A stretch of 64,000 bases of DNA from Chitinophaga agrisoli (GTDB lineage Bacteria; Bacteroidota; Bacteroidia; Chitinophagales; Chitinophagaceae). A program made the translations under genes and the position numbers. Shown here one piece after another: positions 27,994 through 37,370 of this stretch (the first letter of the stretch is position 1; the number at the start of each line of letters is the position of its first letter). A model generated the notes under the pieces. The model ran no database searches. It was not told where the DNA came from and saw only the letters and a list, made by a program, of their open reading frames with translations. The stretch is taken from NCBI RefSeq assembly GCF_008386695.1, contig NZ_VUOC01000001.1:780347-844346 (forward strand). Direction: 5' to 3'.

Positions 27994-29862
27994 ATGTTTC
28001 CTTCTTATGATGTTATAGTAGTTGGTGCGGGTCATGCGGGTTGCGAAGCCGCCGCCGCTGCCGCAAACATGGGATCCAAGGTATTACTGGTTACCATGAA
28101 TATGCAGACAATTGCCCAAATGAGTTGTAACCCTGCCATGGGTGGTATTGCAAAAGGGCAAATTGTGCGGGAGATAGATGCATTAGGTGGATACTCCGGT
28201 ATTGTTAGTGATCAATCCATGATCCAATTCCGGATGCTGAACCGTTCCAAAGGACCCGCAATGTGGAGCCCCCGTTCCCAAAATGACCGGATGTTGTTTG
28301 CCGCGAAATGGAGAGAGGCATTAGAGCAAACCTCCAATGTGGATTTTTACCAGGATATGGTGAAGGGGTTATTGGTAAAAGATGGCCAATGCTATGGAGT
28401 GGTAACTGGACTTGGACATGAAATAAAAGCCAAAGCAGTTGTACTTACCAATGGCACTTTCCTGAATGGAGTAATGCACATAGGTGATAAACAGTTTGGC
28501 GGTGGCCGGGTAGCAGAGCGGGCTGCTACAGGTATTACCGAACAGTTAGTTTCCCTTGGTTTTGAAAGTGACCGTTTAAAGACAGGTACCCCACCGCGGA
28601 TTGACGGCCGGAGTTTAGACTATTCCAAAATGGAAGAGCAAAAAGGCGATGACGATGTTACTGGCTTTTCTTATCTGGATGTGGAAAAGATAAAACCTGC
28701 ACAACAGAGAAGCTGCTGGATCACTTACACCAGCAGTGATGTTCACGAAACTTTAAAGACAGGGTTCGATCGTTCCCCAATGTTCCAAGGCAGAATTCAG
28801 GGAGTTGGACCCAGGTATTGCCCTAGCATCGAAGACAAGATCAATCGTTTTGCGGAAAGGGAAAGGCATCAGCTATTTGTAGAACCGGAAGGTTGGAGCA
28901 CGGTGGAAATATATGTGAATGGTTTTTCCACATCCCTGCCGGAAGATGTTCAATACAAAGCATTGCAAAAAGTACCCGGTTTTGAAAATTGCCGGATGTT
29001 CCGTCCCGGGTATGCGATAGAGTACGATTATTTTCCACCTACCCAATTACAGTTTTCACTGGAAACAAAACAGGTGCAAGGTCTTTTCTTTGCCGGTCAG
29101 ATCAATGGTACAACCGGTTACGAGGAAGCTGCTTGTCAGGGTTTGATCGCTGGTATGAACGCGCATCTGAAAGCAAGTGGTCAACCACCTTTTATTTTGA
29201 AGAGGAGTGAAGCATATATTGGTGTACTTATAGACGATCTCATTAACAAAGGAACGGAAGAACCATATCGCATGTTTACCTCCCGGGCAGAGTTCAGGAC
29301 ATTGCTCCGCCAGGATAATGCAGATCTGCGGTTGACAGAAAACAGTTATCGGTTGGGTCTGGCCTCTCAGGAGAGAATGGAAAAAGTACGGCAGAAAGAA
29401 CAAGGTGTAGAAAAAGTAAAAACGATCCTGAAAGAGTTGCCGCTCGATCCGGAGGATATCAATCACTTTTTACAGGAGATGAATTCTGCAGTACTTACCC
29501 AACGTCAACGTGCCTGGCAAATATTACTTCGCCCGGGAATAGATATTCTATCCATGAAAAATACAGTAAGCAAAGTAGCGAATGCCTTATCAGATTTTTC
29601 AGCAGAGATATTAGAACAAGCAGAGATCCAGATCAAATACGAAGTATACATAGAAAAAGAAAATGAGCTGGTGAAAAAAATGAGTCAGCTGGAAGACCTG
29701 GTGATACCCGATACTTTTGACTATACCAAATTAGTATCGCTGAGTGCGGAGGCGCGGCAGAAGTTTAACAAAATTCGTCCGCGTACTTTAGGACAAGCTA
29801 GCCGTATTAGCGGAGTAAATCCAAGTGATGTTCAGATATTGATGGTGTACATGGGCAGATAA
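27994..29862 (+). CDS. mnmG: tRNA uridine-5-carboxymethylaminomethyl modification enzyme MnmG
   Basis: A 622-residue FAD enzyme that, with MnmE, installs the carboxymethylaminomethyl group at U34 of certain tRNAs. The FAD motif VVGAGHAGCEAAAAAANMG is at the N-terminus, followed by the conserved SCNPAMGGIAKGQIVREIDA, KTGTPPRIDGRS and the late EEAACQGLIAGMNA and TSRAEFRTLLRQDNAD segments. The C-terminal helical MnmE/tRNA-binding part is complete. In many bacteria this gene (gidA) sits close to the origin. Here it follows a parS site and a gene desert. A strong terminator ends the transcript. Confidence 0.97.
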   Translation: MFPSYDVIVVGAGHAGCEAAAAAANMGSKVLLVTMNMQTIAQMSCNPAMGGIAKGQIVREIDALGGYSGIVSDQSMIQFRMLNRSKGPAMWSPRSQNDRMLFAAKWREALEQTSNVDFYQDMVKGLLVKDGQCYGVVTGLGHEIKAKAVVLTNGTFLNGVMHIGDKQFGGGRVAERAATGITEQLVSLGFESDRLKTGTPPRIDGRSLDYSKMEEQKGDDDVTGFSYLDVEKIKPAQQRSCWITYTSSDVHETLKTGFDRSPMFQGRIQGVGPRYCPSIEDKINRFAERERHQLFVEPEGWSTVEIYVNGFSTSLPEDVQYKALQKVPGFENCRMFRPGYAIEYDYFPPTQLQFSLETKQVQGLFFAGQINGTTGYEEAACQGLIAGMNAHLKASGQPPFILKRSEAYIGVLIDDLINKGTEEPYRMFTSRAEFRTLLRQDNADLRLTENSYRLGLASQERMEKVRQKEQGVEKVKTILKELPLDPEDINHFLQEMNSAVLTQRQRAWQILLRPGIDILSMKNTVSKVANALSDFSAEILEQAEIQIKYEVYIEKENELVKKMSQLEDLVIPDTFDYTKLVSLSAEARQKFNKIRPRTLGQASRISGVNPSDVQILMVYMGR

Positions 29863-29883
29863 AAATATTTTTACTTGATACGC

Positions 29884-29921
29884 AAAAAAGGAGATGTTCA
29901 ACTAACATCTCCTTTTTTATT
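29884..29921. terminator. Terminator after mnmG
   Basis: AAAAAAGGAGATGTT (29884-29898) and AACATCTCCTTTTTT (29904-29918) form an exact 15-bp stem with a 5-base loop and a T-run. Confidence 0.93.
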
Positions 29922-30249
29922 ATCAAAAAAGACATAATTTCATTAATTAATTGAATTTCAATTTATTAAATAGAAAAATATTGACCTCATTATCTCCTCA
30001 TATTTGAACGATCGTCCATTGACCAAGGTAATGTTATCAAAAACGAAGTGATTATAATTACGGGGCTTTAAAATGCGTTTTCCGGGATTGTCACCTTTTT
30101 TCCACAAAAACTGAGGAGCAAAGCAACGCTTTATAATTAAATATCGTAAATACTATACCTGATTCTCTAAAACGAATATCTTTACATTCCGTGAACAATG
30201 GGTTGTGTACTTTGGGAGGATGTAGAAAAAATCAGGTAACAGATATTTC
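29922..30249. other. Intergenic stretch before the ECF sigma gene
   Basis: AT-rich in its first third. A TACTTTG about 30 bases before the GTG start is one base short of the TAnnTTTG pattern. No gene or further structure is recognised. Confidence 0.5.
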
Positions 30250-30801
30250 GTGCACGAACTGAACGATATCATCGAAGGCTGCCGGAAATGGAACCGGACC
30301 AGCCAGGAATTATTGTACCGGCAATTCTATGGATATGCCATGAGTATTGCTTTGCGTTATGCACAGAATAAAGAAGAAGCTATAGAAATTTTAAATGACG
30401 GGTTTCTGAAAATATTTCAACACATCTCTGACTTTGATACGAATCGTCCCTTCAAGAGCTGGCTGGCCAGGATCATGGTAAATACAGCCATCGACCATCT
30501 ACGCAGCAAAAAAAGAATTTCTTTTACTGAAGATATAACACAAGTGTACGACCTGGGTATGGATGATACCGCCATGGACAAACTCTCGTATGATGAGTTG
30601 TTAGTGTTGGTTCAATCTTTACCACCGGCGTACCGTACCGTTTTTAACCTATATGTGATGGAGGGTTTCCAGCACCAGGAGATAGCAGAACAATTGGGGA
30701 TTTCTGAGGGGACTTCTAAATCTAATCTCTTCAAGGCAAAAAAAATATTGAAGGAGAAAATAGAAAAGGCTATCACCTATAATAGTACGATAAAAACATA
30801 A
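30250..30801 (+). CDS. ECF-type RNA polymerase sigma factor
   Basis: A 183-residue sigma-70 family factor of the extracytoplasmic type. Region 2 is visible at about residues 18-85 (QFYGYAMSIALRYAQNKEEAIEILNDGFLKIF and FKSWLARIMVNTAIDHLR pieces) and region 4 at about 115-170, with the helix-turn-helix HQEIAEQLGISEGTSKSNL. The start is GTG 30250; no ATG exists in frame upstream. Twenty-four bases after its stop begins a membrane-tethered protein that probably regulates it. Such pairs control cell-surface genes in Bacteroidota. Target promoters are unknown. Confidence 0.93.
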   Translation: MHELNDIIEGCRKWNRTSQELLYRQFYGYAMSIALRYAQNKEEAIEILNDGFLKIFQHISDFDTNRPFKSWLARIMVNTAIDHLRSKKRISFTEDITQVYDLGMDDTAMDKLSYDELLVLVQSLPPAYRTVFNLYVMEGFQHQEIAEQLGISEGTSKSNLFKAKKILKEKIEKAITYNSTIKT

Positions 30802-30825
30802 AGACCTTCAGAGGTCACAAGAGAA

Positions 30826-32148
30826 ATGAGTGACGCGTTTGATAAAAAGTTTCGTGAGAAATTGAGCGAGGAAGATTTTCCATTTGATCCGGATGCCTGG
30901 AAAAAAATGGAAAAGAAACTTGACGCGCTTAATGAACCTACCGGCAGAAGAAAGCCCTTCTGGTGGTGGATGGCGCCGCTATTATTATTACTGCTGGGTA
31001 CAGGCGCCTTTATCTGGTGGCGCAATACTACGTCACCCGCAAACATTCCTGAGGAAGATGGTAAAACATCTGCCCAGATTACGCTGCCATCTGCAACTGA
31101 TACCGTGGCTGCTACTTCCGGGGGAAAAGCAACTGCCGCTCCGGAGAAGGAAACTACTACCCCTGCTTTGTCTGACGATAACACCAGGCCAGCTAACCAG
31201 CAGGAGATAAAACCTTCAGACAACAAAAATACAGCAGCAGGGAAAATATCCGTACCCCCAATATTGGTTACAACAAATAACAATAATAATAACGCCGCTA
31301 AGGGCAAAACTGTTGTGCCTCCCGCAGTAGTAAAAAATGATAATCCGCCAGCTGCTGCTTCACCCGTACTGGCTTATCAGGAAAAACGAAATGCTGCTGC
31401 AAACGCTGTGGATAATAATACTGCAGATAATAATATATTGGACCTACTGGCCAACATACGGCCCAAGGAAAAGCAGGTATCCACAAAACTGAATGGCGCC
31501 AGTCACATTCCGGTAAAGGAATCAGTAGAAAAATCAGTAACAAAACAAACTGTTCCCCAACGTAAAGGATTTTCTATAGGAGTGATGGTTGGCCCGGTGC
31601 TAAACATAGCGCCTTCTATGCAATATGGTCGTATAGGCGTAGACGCGGGACTGTTGTTAAGCTATCATCTTAATAACCGGTGGTCTTTTACAACCGGTGC
31701 GGTATATAGTATAAAACCTTATGGCGGCACCCGCTCTGACTATGGGGTAACAAAAAAATGGAGCCCGCCTATGAGCTATGTGAAAAACATAGACGCCAAC
31801 TGTGATGTACTCGATATACCCCTCAATATTAATTATGCTGTTGTGAACAGCCCTAAGTATACATTGGGTATAACGGCCGGCTTATCCAGCTACCTGATGC
31901 TGAAAGAAAAGTATGAGTATAAATATGACTACTGGGAAAGTGACCGATATATTAATAATGAGAATCGTCACTATTTCTCTATACTTAACCTGGCCTTTAC
32001 TTATCAGTTCCCGCTAAATAGTCATATGTCGCTGGGATTACAGCCTTATGCCAAAATACCTTTAAAAGCGGTGGGCTTTGGAGAAGTAAGATTATACTCC
32101 ACTGGTGTTGCAGTTCAATTAAATTTTAATCAGACCAAACGTAAATAA
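30826..32148 (+). CDS. Membrane-tethered anti-sigma-like protein with C-terminal outer-membrane barrel-like domain
   Basis: A 440-residue protein encoded directly after the ECF sigma gene. A charged cytoplasmic N-terminus (about 1-43, with FPFDPDAWKKMEKKL) precedes one membrane helix (about 45-65). A long Thr/Ala/Asn/Pro-rich linker (about 66-235) follows, and then a C-terminal strand-rich region (about 245-440) that resembles outer-membrane beta-barrel domains, with GVMVGPVLNIAPSM and a final Phe/Tyr-rich stretch. The N-terminus could bind the sigma factor. How a barrel-like domain would reach the outer membrane while tethered by a helix is puzzling. The linker has runs of Asn (NNNNN). Confidence 0.7.
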   Translation: MSDAFDKKFREKLSEEDFPFDPDAWKKMEKKLDALNEPTGRRKPFWWWMAPLLLLLLGTGAFIWWRNTTSPANIPEEDGKTSAQITLPSATDTVAATSGGKATAAPEKETTTPALSDDNTRPANQQEIKPSDNKNTAAGKISVPPILVTTNNNNNNAAKGKTVVPPAVVKNDNPPAAASPVLAYQEKRNAAANAVDNNTADNNILDLLANIRPKEKQVSTKLNGASHIPVKESVEKSVTKQTVPQRKGFSIGVMVGPVLNIAPSMQYGRIGVDAGLLLSYHLNNRWSFTTGAVYSIKPYGGTRSDYGVTKKWSPPMSYVKNIDANCDVLDIPLNINYAVVNSPKYTLGITAGLSSYLMLKEKYEYKYDYWESDRYINNENRHYFSILNLAFTYQFPLNSHMSLGLQPYAKIPLKAVGFGEVRLYSTGVAVQLNFNQTKRK

Positions 32149-32199
32149 CCGTAGGAAGACTGTTGTTTTTTTCCTAATTTGTTATAAACGTTATGATCT

Positions 32200-33345
32200 A
32201 TGCGTAAACTATACCTCATTGCCGGCGCCTTGCTCCTGCCATGGCTGCTTAGTGCGCAAACCTTGCCAGAAAAAAAGTCTGATCAGTATCTGTTAATTGG
32301 TACCTATACAAAACAAACCAGCGAGGGCATTTATGTGTATGCCTTTAATGCTGAAACTGGCGAGGTAAAACACATAAGTACTGCTACGGGTGTGGATAAC
32401 CCATCTTACCTGGCAATAGCGCCCGATAAAAAACATGTGTATTCCGTGAATGAAGTAGGCGCAGAGAGAACTGGCAGCGTGAGCGCTTTTACTTTTGACG
32501 CAAGTACCGGGCAACTGCAATTTCTGAATAAACAACCCTCTGGCGGGGATGGCCCTTGTTATATTAATACCGATGAAAATGGCAGCCATGTGCTGGTAGG
32601 CAATTACGCCGGCGGCAGTCTCTCCGTATTACCGGTGCAGCCAGATGGGAAAGTAGGCGCGCCACTCCAAACCATACAACATACCGGTTCCAGCGTAAAC
32701 AAAAAGAGACAAGAACAGCCACATGTGCATTGTGTGGAATTTTCGCCGGATCATCAGTTCCTGTATGTGCCTGACCTTGGCATTGATAAGGTGGGTATCT
32801 ATAAATATGATCCTAATTCAGCACTGCTGCTGCAGGAGGCCAATCCTTCCTATGCGCCGCTGCCACCCGGATCGGGGCCACGTCATATCATTTTTCACCC
32901 CAAAGGCAAATGGGCTTATCTAATACATGAGCTGGATGGAAAAGTGACGATGTTTAAATATGATACCGGCAGGCTTACGCCCATCCAAAATATATCTACT
33001 GTGCCGGAGGCCTTCAAAGGCGTGATATCCGGAGCAGATATCCACATTTCTCCGGATGGGAAATTCCTGTATGTTTCTAACCGGGGCACATTAAACAACA
33101 TTGTATATTATGCCATTGATCAACGTAGCGGAAAATTGCAGCGCAAAGGGCAGCAGGCGGCCGGCGGTAAAACGCCCCGTAATTTTATGATTGACCCTTC
33201 GGGCCACTTTTTGCTGGTGGCTAACCAGGACAGTGATAATATTGTAGTGTTCAAACGTAATATTACTACGGGCGCTCTCAAACCAACAGGAACAACTATT
33301 GAAGTATCTATGCCGGTATGCCTAAAAATGATACCGGCGGAATAG
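32200..33345 (+). CDS. Secreted lactonase family beta-propeller protein
   Basis: A 381-residue exported protein of the lactonase/6-phosphogluconolactonase propeller family (the Pgl type, distinct from the DevB/SIS-like Pgl). The signal peptide ends at LLSAQ (about residue 20). Repeating blades show YLAIAPDKKHVYSVNE, HVHCVEFSPDHQFLYVPDLG, SGPRHIIFHPKGKWAYLIHE and ISPDGKFLYVSNRG, with the usual His, Glu and Arg residues near the central pocket. Periplasmic location makes a role in sugar-lactone or other ester hydrolysis possible, but substrate is not shown. It stands alone between the sigma partner and a small acidic protein. Confidence 0.85.
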   Translation: MRKLYLIAGALLLPWLLSAQTLPEKKSDQYLLIGTYTKQTSEGIYVYAFNAETGEVKHISTATGVDNPSYLAIAPDKKHVYSVNEVGAERTGSVSAFTFDASTGQLQFLNKQPSGGDGPCYINTDENGSHVLVGNYAGGSLSVLPVQPDGKVGAPLQTIQHTGSSVNKKRQEQPHVHCVEFSPDHQFLYVPDLGIDKVGIYKYDPNSALLLQEANPSYAPLPPGSGPRHIIFHPKGKWAYLIHELDGKVTMFKYDTGRLTPIQNISTVPEAFKGVISGADIHISPDGKFLYVSNRGTLNNIVYYAIDQRSGKLQRKGQQAAGGKTPRNFMIDPSGHFLLVANQDSDNIVVFKRNITTGALKPTGTTIEVSMPVCLKMIPAE

Positions 33346-33384
33346 CCCCCGATTTGGCATAACATTTTCGGTAACTTTTAAAAA

Positions 33385-33747
33385 ATGGGTATGAAAGACA
33401 AGCATCCAAAACCGGAAAAGAAAGATCTGCCAAAACCACCGAGTATGGAAGAGCAGGAAGAAAAAAGGGAGAAGACTTTCCCTGGTTATCCTACTTATCC
33501 CGCGAGCGAAGATATTATGAACCGCGGCGAGCAGGAAGACCTGGACGTGGAAAACTTCACCCGTTCCGCCCGGTTAAATAACGAGTTGAAGGAAAGCAAA
33601 AATGTACCGGACGGAGAAGAGAACCTGGATGTACCAGGAGCAGAGCTGGATAACGAAAACGAGGAGATTGGGGAAGAAGATGAAGAGAATAATTTCTACA
33701 GTCTGGGAGGAGACCGGCACGAAGATCTTGAGGAAGATCCATCATAA
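33385..33747 (+). CDS. Small acidic hypothetical protein
   Basis: A 120-residue, strongly acidic and probably disordered cytoplasmic protein, without a signal peptide. It starts with a Lys/Pro-rich segment (DKHPKPEKKDLPKPPSMEE) followed by YPTYPASEDIMNRGEQEDL. The C-terminal half is dominated by Glu and Asp. I do not recognise a family, though the YPASEDI-type motif seems familiar in Bacteroidota hypotheticals. Its 3' end overlaps that of the convergent cardiolipin synthase gene by six bases. Confidence 0.6.
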   Translation: MGMKDKHPKPEKKDLPKPPSMEEQEEKREKTFPGYPTYPASEDIMNRGEQEDLDVENFTRSARLNNELKESKNVPDGEENLDVPGAELDNENEEIGEEDEENNFYSLGGDRHEDLEEDPS

Positions 33748-35220
33748 TAAAGGAGTGAGCAATCTGCACACCGCGTCTATAAATTTCTCTCCCAGCGAGC
33801 GGTTCCTCCAGGAGCGGCGGGTGATCAGTGTGGCGTCTTCCAGGTCGTTTTCAAAAGCCTTATCGAGATCGCGTACTACAGAACGGTCGTACAAAATAAC
33901 AGCAATTTCAAAGTTCAGGTAAAAGCTGCGGTTGTCCAGGTTTACAGTGCCTACAATAGCCAGGTTATCGTCGATGATCATTGTTTTGGCGTGGATAAAT
34001 CCTTTTTCATAGAAGTATACTTTTACACCGGCATCCAGCATGGGCTTGATGAATGATTGTGCTGCGTGCTGTACAAAGAAGGAGTCGCCCCGTTTGGGGA
34101 TCAGCAGTTCTACATCTTTACCAGCTTGTGCAGCCATTTGCAAAGCTGTTAGCAATTGTTCATTGGGGATAAAGTAGGGATTGCTGATACGGATGCGTCG
34201 GCGGGCCACATTGATGGCCATCAATATAGTTTGCATAGCCATGGGCCACGGAGAGTCGGGACCGCTGGAAACAATATCCACAAAACACTCATCTTCAAAA
34301 CTAGCCCTTTGAAAATATGGGTAGGCGAAAGGAAATGTTTTCTTGCTGCAGTAACGGTAGCTCATCATAAACTGTAGCTGCAACTGGTTTATTACATCGC
34401 CTTCCAGCTGCAGATGCGTATCCCGCCAGAATACTTCATTACGGCCATTGTTGATATAGCGCTCATCCATATTAATGCCACCGGTAAAACCAACCTGACC
34501 ATCTATTACAATGATCTTGCGGTGATTGCGGTAGTTCGCATTCAGATAAAAATCCAGCAACACGGGAGCAAAGGCATATACTTCTGCGCCATACTGTTCA
34601 AGCGGTTTAGCGATCTTGCTCATATGATCGCAACCCATGTCATCATAGATAAAGCGTACTTCCACACCGGCCTGTAGTCTTTCAATTAATACCTCCAGCA
34701 CAGCAAGGCCTACACTATCTACCGCGAAAATGTAATACTCAATATGGATATGATGCTGTGCTTTACGCAATGCATCTAAGACAGCGGGGAATTTTTGTTC
34801 GCCGTTTAATAATACCTTCACCCGGTTATGCTTGGTGAGTAGTGAATTCCGGGTATTCAGCAACATGGAAGATATTTCCTGTTTACTGGCTACCAGGTGG
34901 CGCAACTCTACCTGCATACGTTCTATCTGCGGACGTTTGTTTTCCCAGTAGCGTAGCATCAATGTTTCATCGCGGGAACCCTTGAGGGTAAAACGTTTTC
35001 TTTTACGCAGGTCACGACCCAGGTAATAATAGACGATCAATCCCAACAATGGTAAAAACACCAGCAATAGTATATATGCCATTGCTTTGATGGGATTGCG
35101 GTTCTCCAACAGGATGGTACCTACTACACCTGCAAATGTGAGCAATACCAAAAAATAGCTGATCAATTTTATGACCAGGTGCCAGTTGGTTTCAGATAAC
35201 AAATGAAGGATGGTGAACAC
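33742..35220 (-). CDS. cls: Cardiolipin synthase
   Basis: A 492-residue phospholipase D family enzyme that makes cardiolipin from phosphatidylglycerol in the inner membrane. Two membrane helices at the N-terminus (about residues 15-35 and 45-65) precede two catalytic HKD motifs: HRKIIVIDG near residue 234 and HAKTMIIDD near 415. Spacing and length match bacterial Cls. The start is GTG 35220 and the first residues MFTILHLLSETNW run into the first helix. It is convergent with the acidic protein gene and divergent from the DUF1016 pseudogene. Confidence 0.95.
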   Translation of the reverse strand: MFTILHLLSETNWHLVIKLISYFLVLLTFAGVVGTILLENRNPIKAMAYILLLVFLPLLGLIVYYYLGRDLRKRKRFTLKGSRDETLMLRYWENKRPQIERMQVELRHLVASKQEISSMLLNTRNSLLTKHNRVKVLLNGEQKFPAVLDALRKAQHHIHIEYYIFAVDSVGLAVLEVLIERLQAGVEVRFIYDDMGCDHMSKIAKPLEQYGAEVYAFAPVLLDFYLNANYRNHRKIIVIDGQVGFTGGINMDERYINNGRNEVFWRDTHLQLEGDVINQLQLQFMMSYRYCSKKTFPFAYPYFQRASFEDECFVDIVSSGPDSPWPMAMQTILMAINVARRRIRISNPYFIPNEQLLTALQMAAQAGKDVELLIPKRGDSFFVQHAAQSFIKPMLDAGVKVYFYEKGFIHAKTMIIDDNLAIVGTVNLDNRSFYLNFEIAVILYDRSVVRDLDKAFENDLEDATLITRRSWRNRSLGEKFIDAVCRLLTPLL

Positions 35221-35256
35221 AGATTGATAGCTATTATATTATGTTGATAAAGATAG

Positions 35257-35305
35257 AAGTTTGTATCAATTGCGCACACACTGTGCGCACAATTGATACA
35301 AACTT
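35257..35305. repeat. Inverted repeat upstream of the DUF1016 gene
   Basis: Exact 16-base arms (35257-35272 and 35290-35305) flank a GC-rich centre. The inner 29 bases (35267-35295) start with CAATTGCG and end with ACAATTG and closely resemble the palindrome at 35637-35665. The right arm overlaps the likely TTG start at 35293. Confidence 0.8.
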
Positions 35306-36364
35306 TCTCATGCAAAAGTTTCGCCAGTAAAAAGAAATCCCCGTTATTTGCTAATAAAATTAGTAACCGGTTTGTAGATAAAACCCTTCTTACAGAGATC
35401 AAATCTATTATCACCCAGGCAAGAGAAAACGCCATCCGCGCTGTAGATCATGAAAGAGTATTAATGTACTGGCATATTGGTAAGCGGATATTTGAAGAAG
35501 AACAACAAGGGCAAGACAGGGCCGGTTATGGGGGAGTACTTAATTAAGTATTTAGCGGAGCAGTTACAACCTGAGTTTGGAAGTGGGTTTTCAAAACGTT
35601 ATTTAGAGCTATTCCGTCAATTTTTTCGGACATTTCCAATTGCGAACTCACTGAGTTCGCAATTGACCAGGACTCACTATAAATTATTAGTACGGACTGA
35701 AAATCAACAAAAAAGGGACTTTTACATAACGGGAACCGCCAAAAACCACTGGACCGTCCGCCAATTGGAACGCCAGATCAACAGCCAGTTGTACGAACGT
35801 CTTTTGATGAGTAGCGATAAAGAAAGCGTACTTGCTGTAGCCAATGGAGAACAACCGGTTCATGATGCAAAAACAATTATTAAAGATCCACTGGTGCTGG
35901 AATTCTTAGGATTAAAAAGAGAATCATCTTATTACGAGAAAGACCTGGGGGGCGCCATCATCAATAACCTGCAGGAGTTTTTATTGGAGTTAGGCAATGG
36001 CTTTGCATTCATTGCCAGACAAAAAAGGATTCACCTGGAAGGCGACGATTTCTTTGTAGACCTGGTTTGTTATAACCGCCTGTTGCAATGTTTTGTATTG
36101 TTTGAAATAAAAACCGGTAAGCTCACTCACCAGGACTTAGGACAATTGCAGATGTACGTAAATTACTTTGACAGGATAGAAAAGCAGCCTTTTGAGAACC
36201 GTACCATTGGTGTGTTGTTATGCGCAGAAAAGAATAACGCCGTAGTGAAATTCACTTTACCAGAGGATAACAAGAATATAGTAGCGAGTAAATACCAACT
36301 ATACATGCCTACAGAACAACAGCTGATAGCCGCTATGGAAAAAGAAATAGAAAGATTCCAGTAG
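35293..36364 (+). pseudogene. DUF1016 (YhcG-like) PD-(D/E)XK nuclease gene, frameshifted
   Basis: Two overlapping frames together give one complete YhcG/DUF1016 protein, a family of predicted PD-(D/E)XK nucleases linked to mobile DNA and defence. The N-terminal part (RVLMYWHIGKRIF) runs in frame from 35293 to a run of five G at 35530-35534; removing one G joins it to EYLIKYLAEQLQPEFGSGFS and the rest. The nuclease domain FFVDLVCYNRLLQCFVLFEIKTG is intact. Only TTG at 35293 is a plausible start. The frameshift may be real decay, a phase-variable run or a sequencing error. Two related palindromes lie in and before it. Confidence 0.8.
35637..35665. repeat. 29-bp palindrome inside the DUF1016 coding region
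   Basis: CAATTGCGAACTCA, one central base, then TGAGTTCGCAATTG: an exact palindrome with a 1-base centre. It encodes PIANSLSSQLT in the reading frame. It matches the palindrome at 35267-35295 at 23 of 29 positions. Confidence 0.85.
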
Positions 36365-36367
36365 CCG

Positions 36368-37342
36368 TTACTGCTGCACCTTAACAAGCGCCGGCGTATA
36401 CCTGGGTTTTATAAATAGCGCCCAGTGAATAAATACGCTCACCAAAATATTTATCACTGCCCACACGGTCATCCAGGTATTTTCTTTATAAAAACCAGCA
36501 ATAAAGAACCAGCTGAAGAAATACAAATGAAACCATACAGGCACCAGCCAGGTTATGACCGGCAGGGAGGTAGTTGCAGCAGGATCGCCCTTACGTTTGG
36601 CATATCCCATAACCGCCATTACTGTAAATAATACTAACAGCGCTATCAAACGATGCGCGCTGGTAATGCCAAACATCCTTAAAAAGTCAGTGATCGTGAA
36701 AAGCGCTAACCATAGCGCCGCTTGTGAAATTATGATGGATAATACCGGGGTAAAGATAGGCCAGACCTTTGCGAGCGCGGGGTTGCCAATACGTACCCGT
36801 TCCAGTAAACGTGCAAATGAAGAATAAAAGAACACCACACAAAGCCATCCGTAAAAGTTACCATATGGAACGCCAAACCACTGGCTGGTAAGCACATTAT
36901 AAGCAGCTCCCCGTGATTCCCAATCCCAGTGCCACATGTGCAGGCGATAGGCCACCACATCCATGCTAAGATCAATACTGATAGCCAGCAGCGCGTCTAA
37001 TGCCGCGGCCTTCCACAAGGAGATACCCAATGCATCTGTGATCAGCCGGGCGGTATACATAATAATGGCCCAGCCGGTGCCAATACATAAAGGTATATTA
37101 TGCGGCGCTTTACCAAACATTACCCAGAACTGCCCATATTTGTAACCCGCGTTGGTAGCCACATTCACATATTCCAGTAATAGCCCGAAACCAAGACCGC
37201 CCAGTAGATACATCATTGGGCCCATACCTTTTTTGTAAGCATGCACGCAACAAAGTATAAACAGCACATACATGCAACATTCAGTAAGCGGGTAACAAAT
37301 GCCGGGAGGATAGTCATACGGCATAGTAGGAAAAGGCTTCAT
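36368..37342 (-). CDS. Multi-pass membrane protein, CruF/DUF422-like
   Basis: A 324-residue integral membrane protein with about seven to nine hydrophobic helices. The segments LLEYVNVATNAGYKYGQFW, WDWESRGAAYNVL and FGVPYGNFYGWLCVV resemble the carotenoid biosynthesis DUF422 family (CruF-like hydratases), in which Asp/Glu and aromatic residues cluster near GVPxxNFxGW. I consider this a family-level match only, and no other carotenoid gene is seen nearby. The first residues (MKPFPTMPYDYPPG) are Pro-rich and hydrophilic. Its start is 28 bases downstream of the stop of the MFS transporter on the same strand, so co-transcription is likely. Confidence 0.55.
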   Translation of the reverse strand: MKPFPTMPYDYPPGICYPLTECCMYVLFILCCVHAYKKGMGPMMYLLGGLGFGLLLEYVNVATNAGYKYGQFWVMFGKAPHNIPLCIGTGWAIIMYTARLITDALGISLWKAAALDALLAISIDLSMDVVAYRLHMWHWDWESRGAAYNVLTSQWFGVPYGNFYGWLCVVFFYSSFARLLERVRIGNPALAKVWPIFTPVLSIIISQAALWLALFTITDFLRMFGITSAHRLIALLVLFTVMAVMGYAKRKGDPAATTSLPVITWLVPVWFHLYFFSWFFIAGFYKENTWMTVWAVINILVSVFIHWALFIKPRYTPALVKVQQ

Positions 37343-37370
37343 CTGGTAAATTTTAAGCAGCAGAATGAAG

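Noticed and set aside
30190-30240. Strong GGGAGGATG just before the ECF sigma gene
   Set aside because: The ATG is followed at once by a TAG stop, so it is not a gene start.
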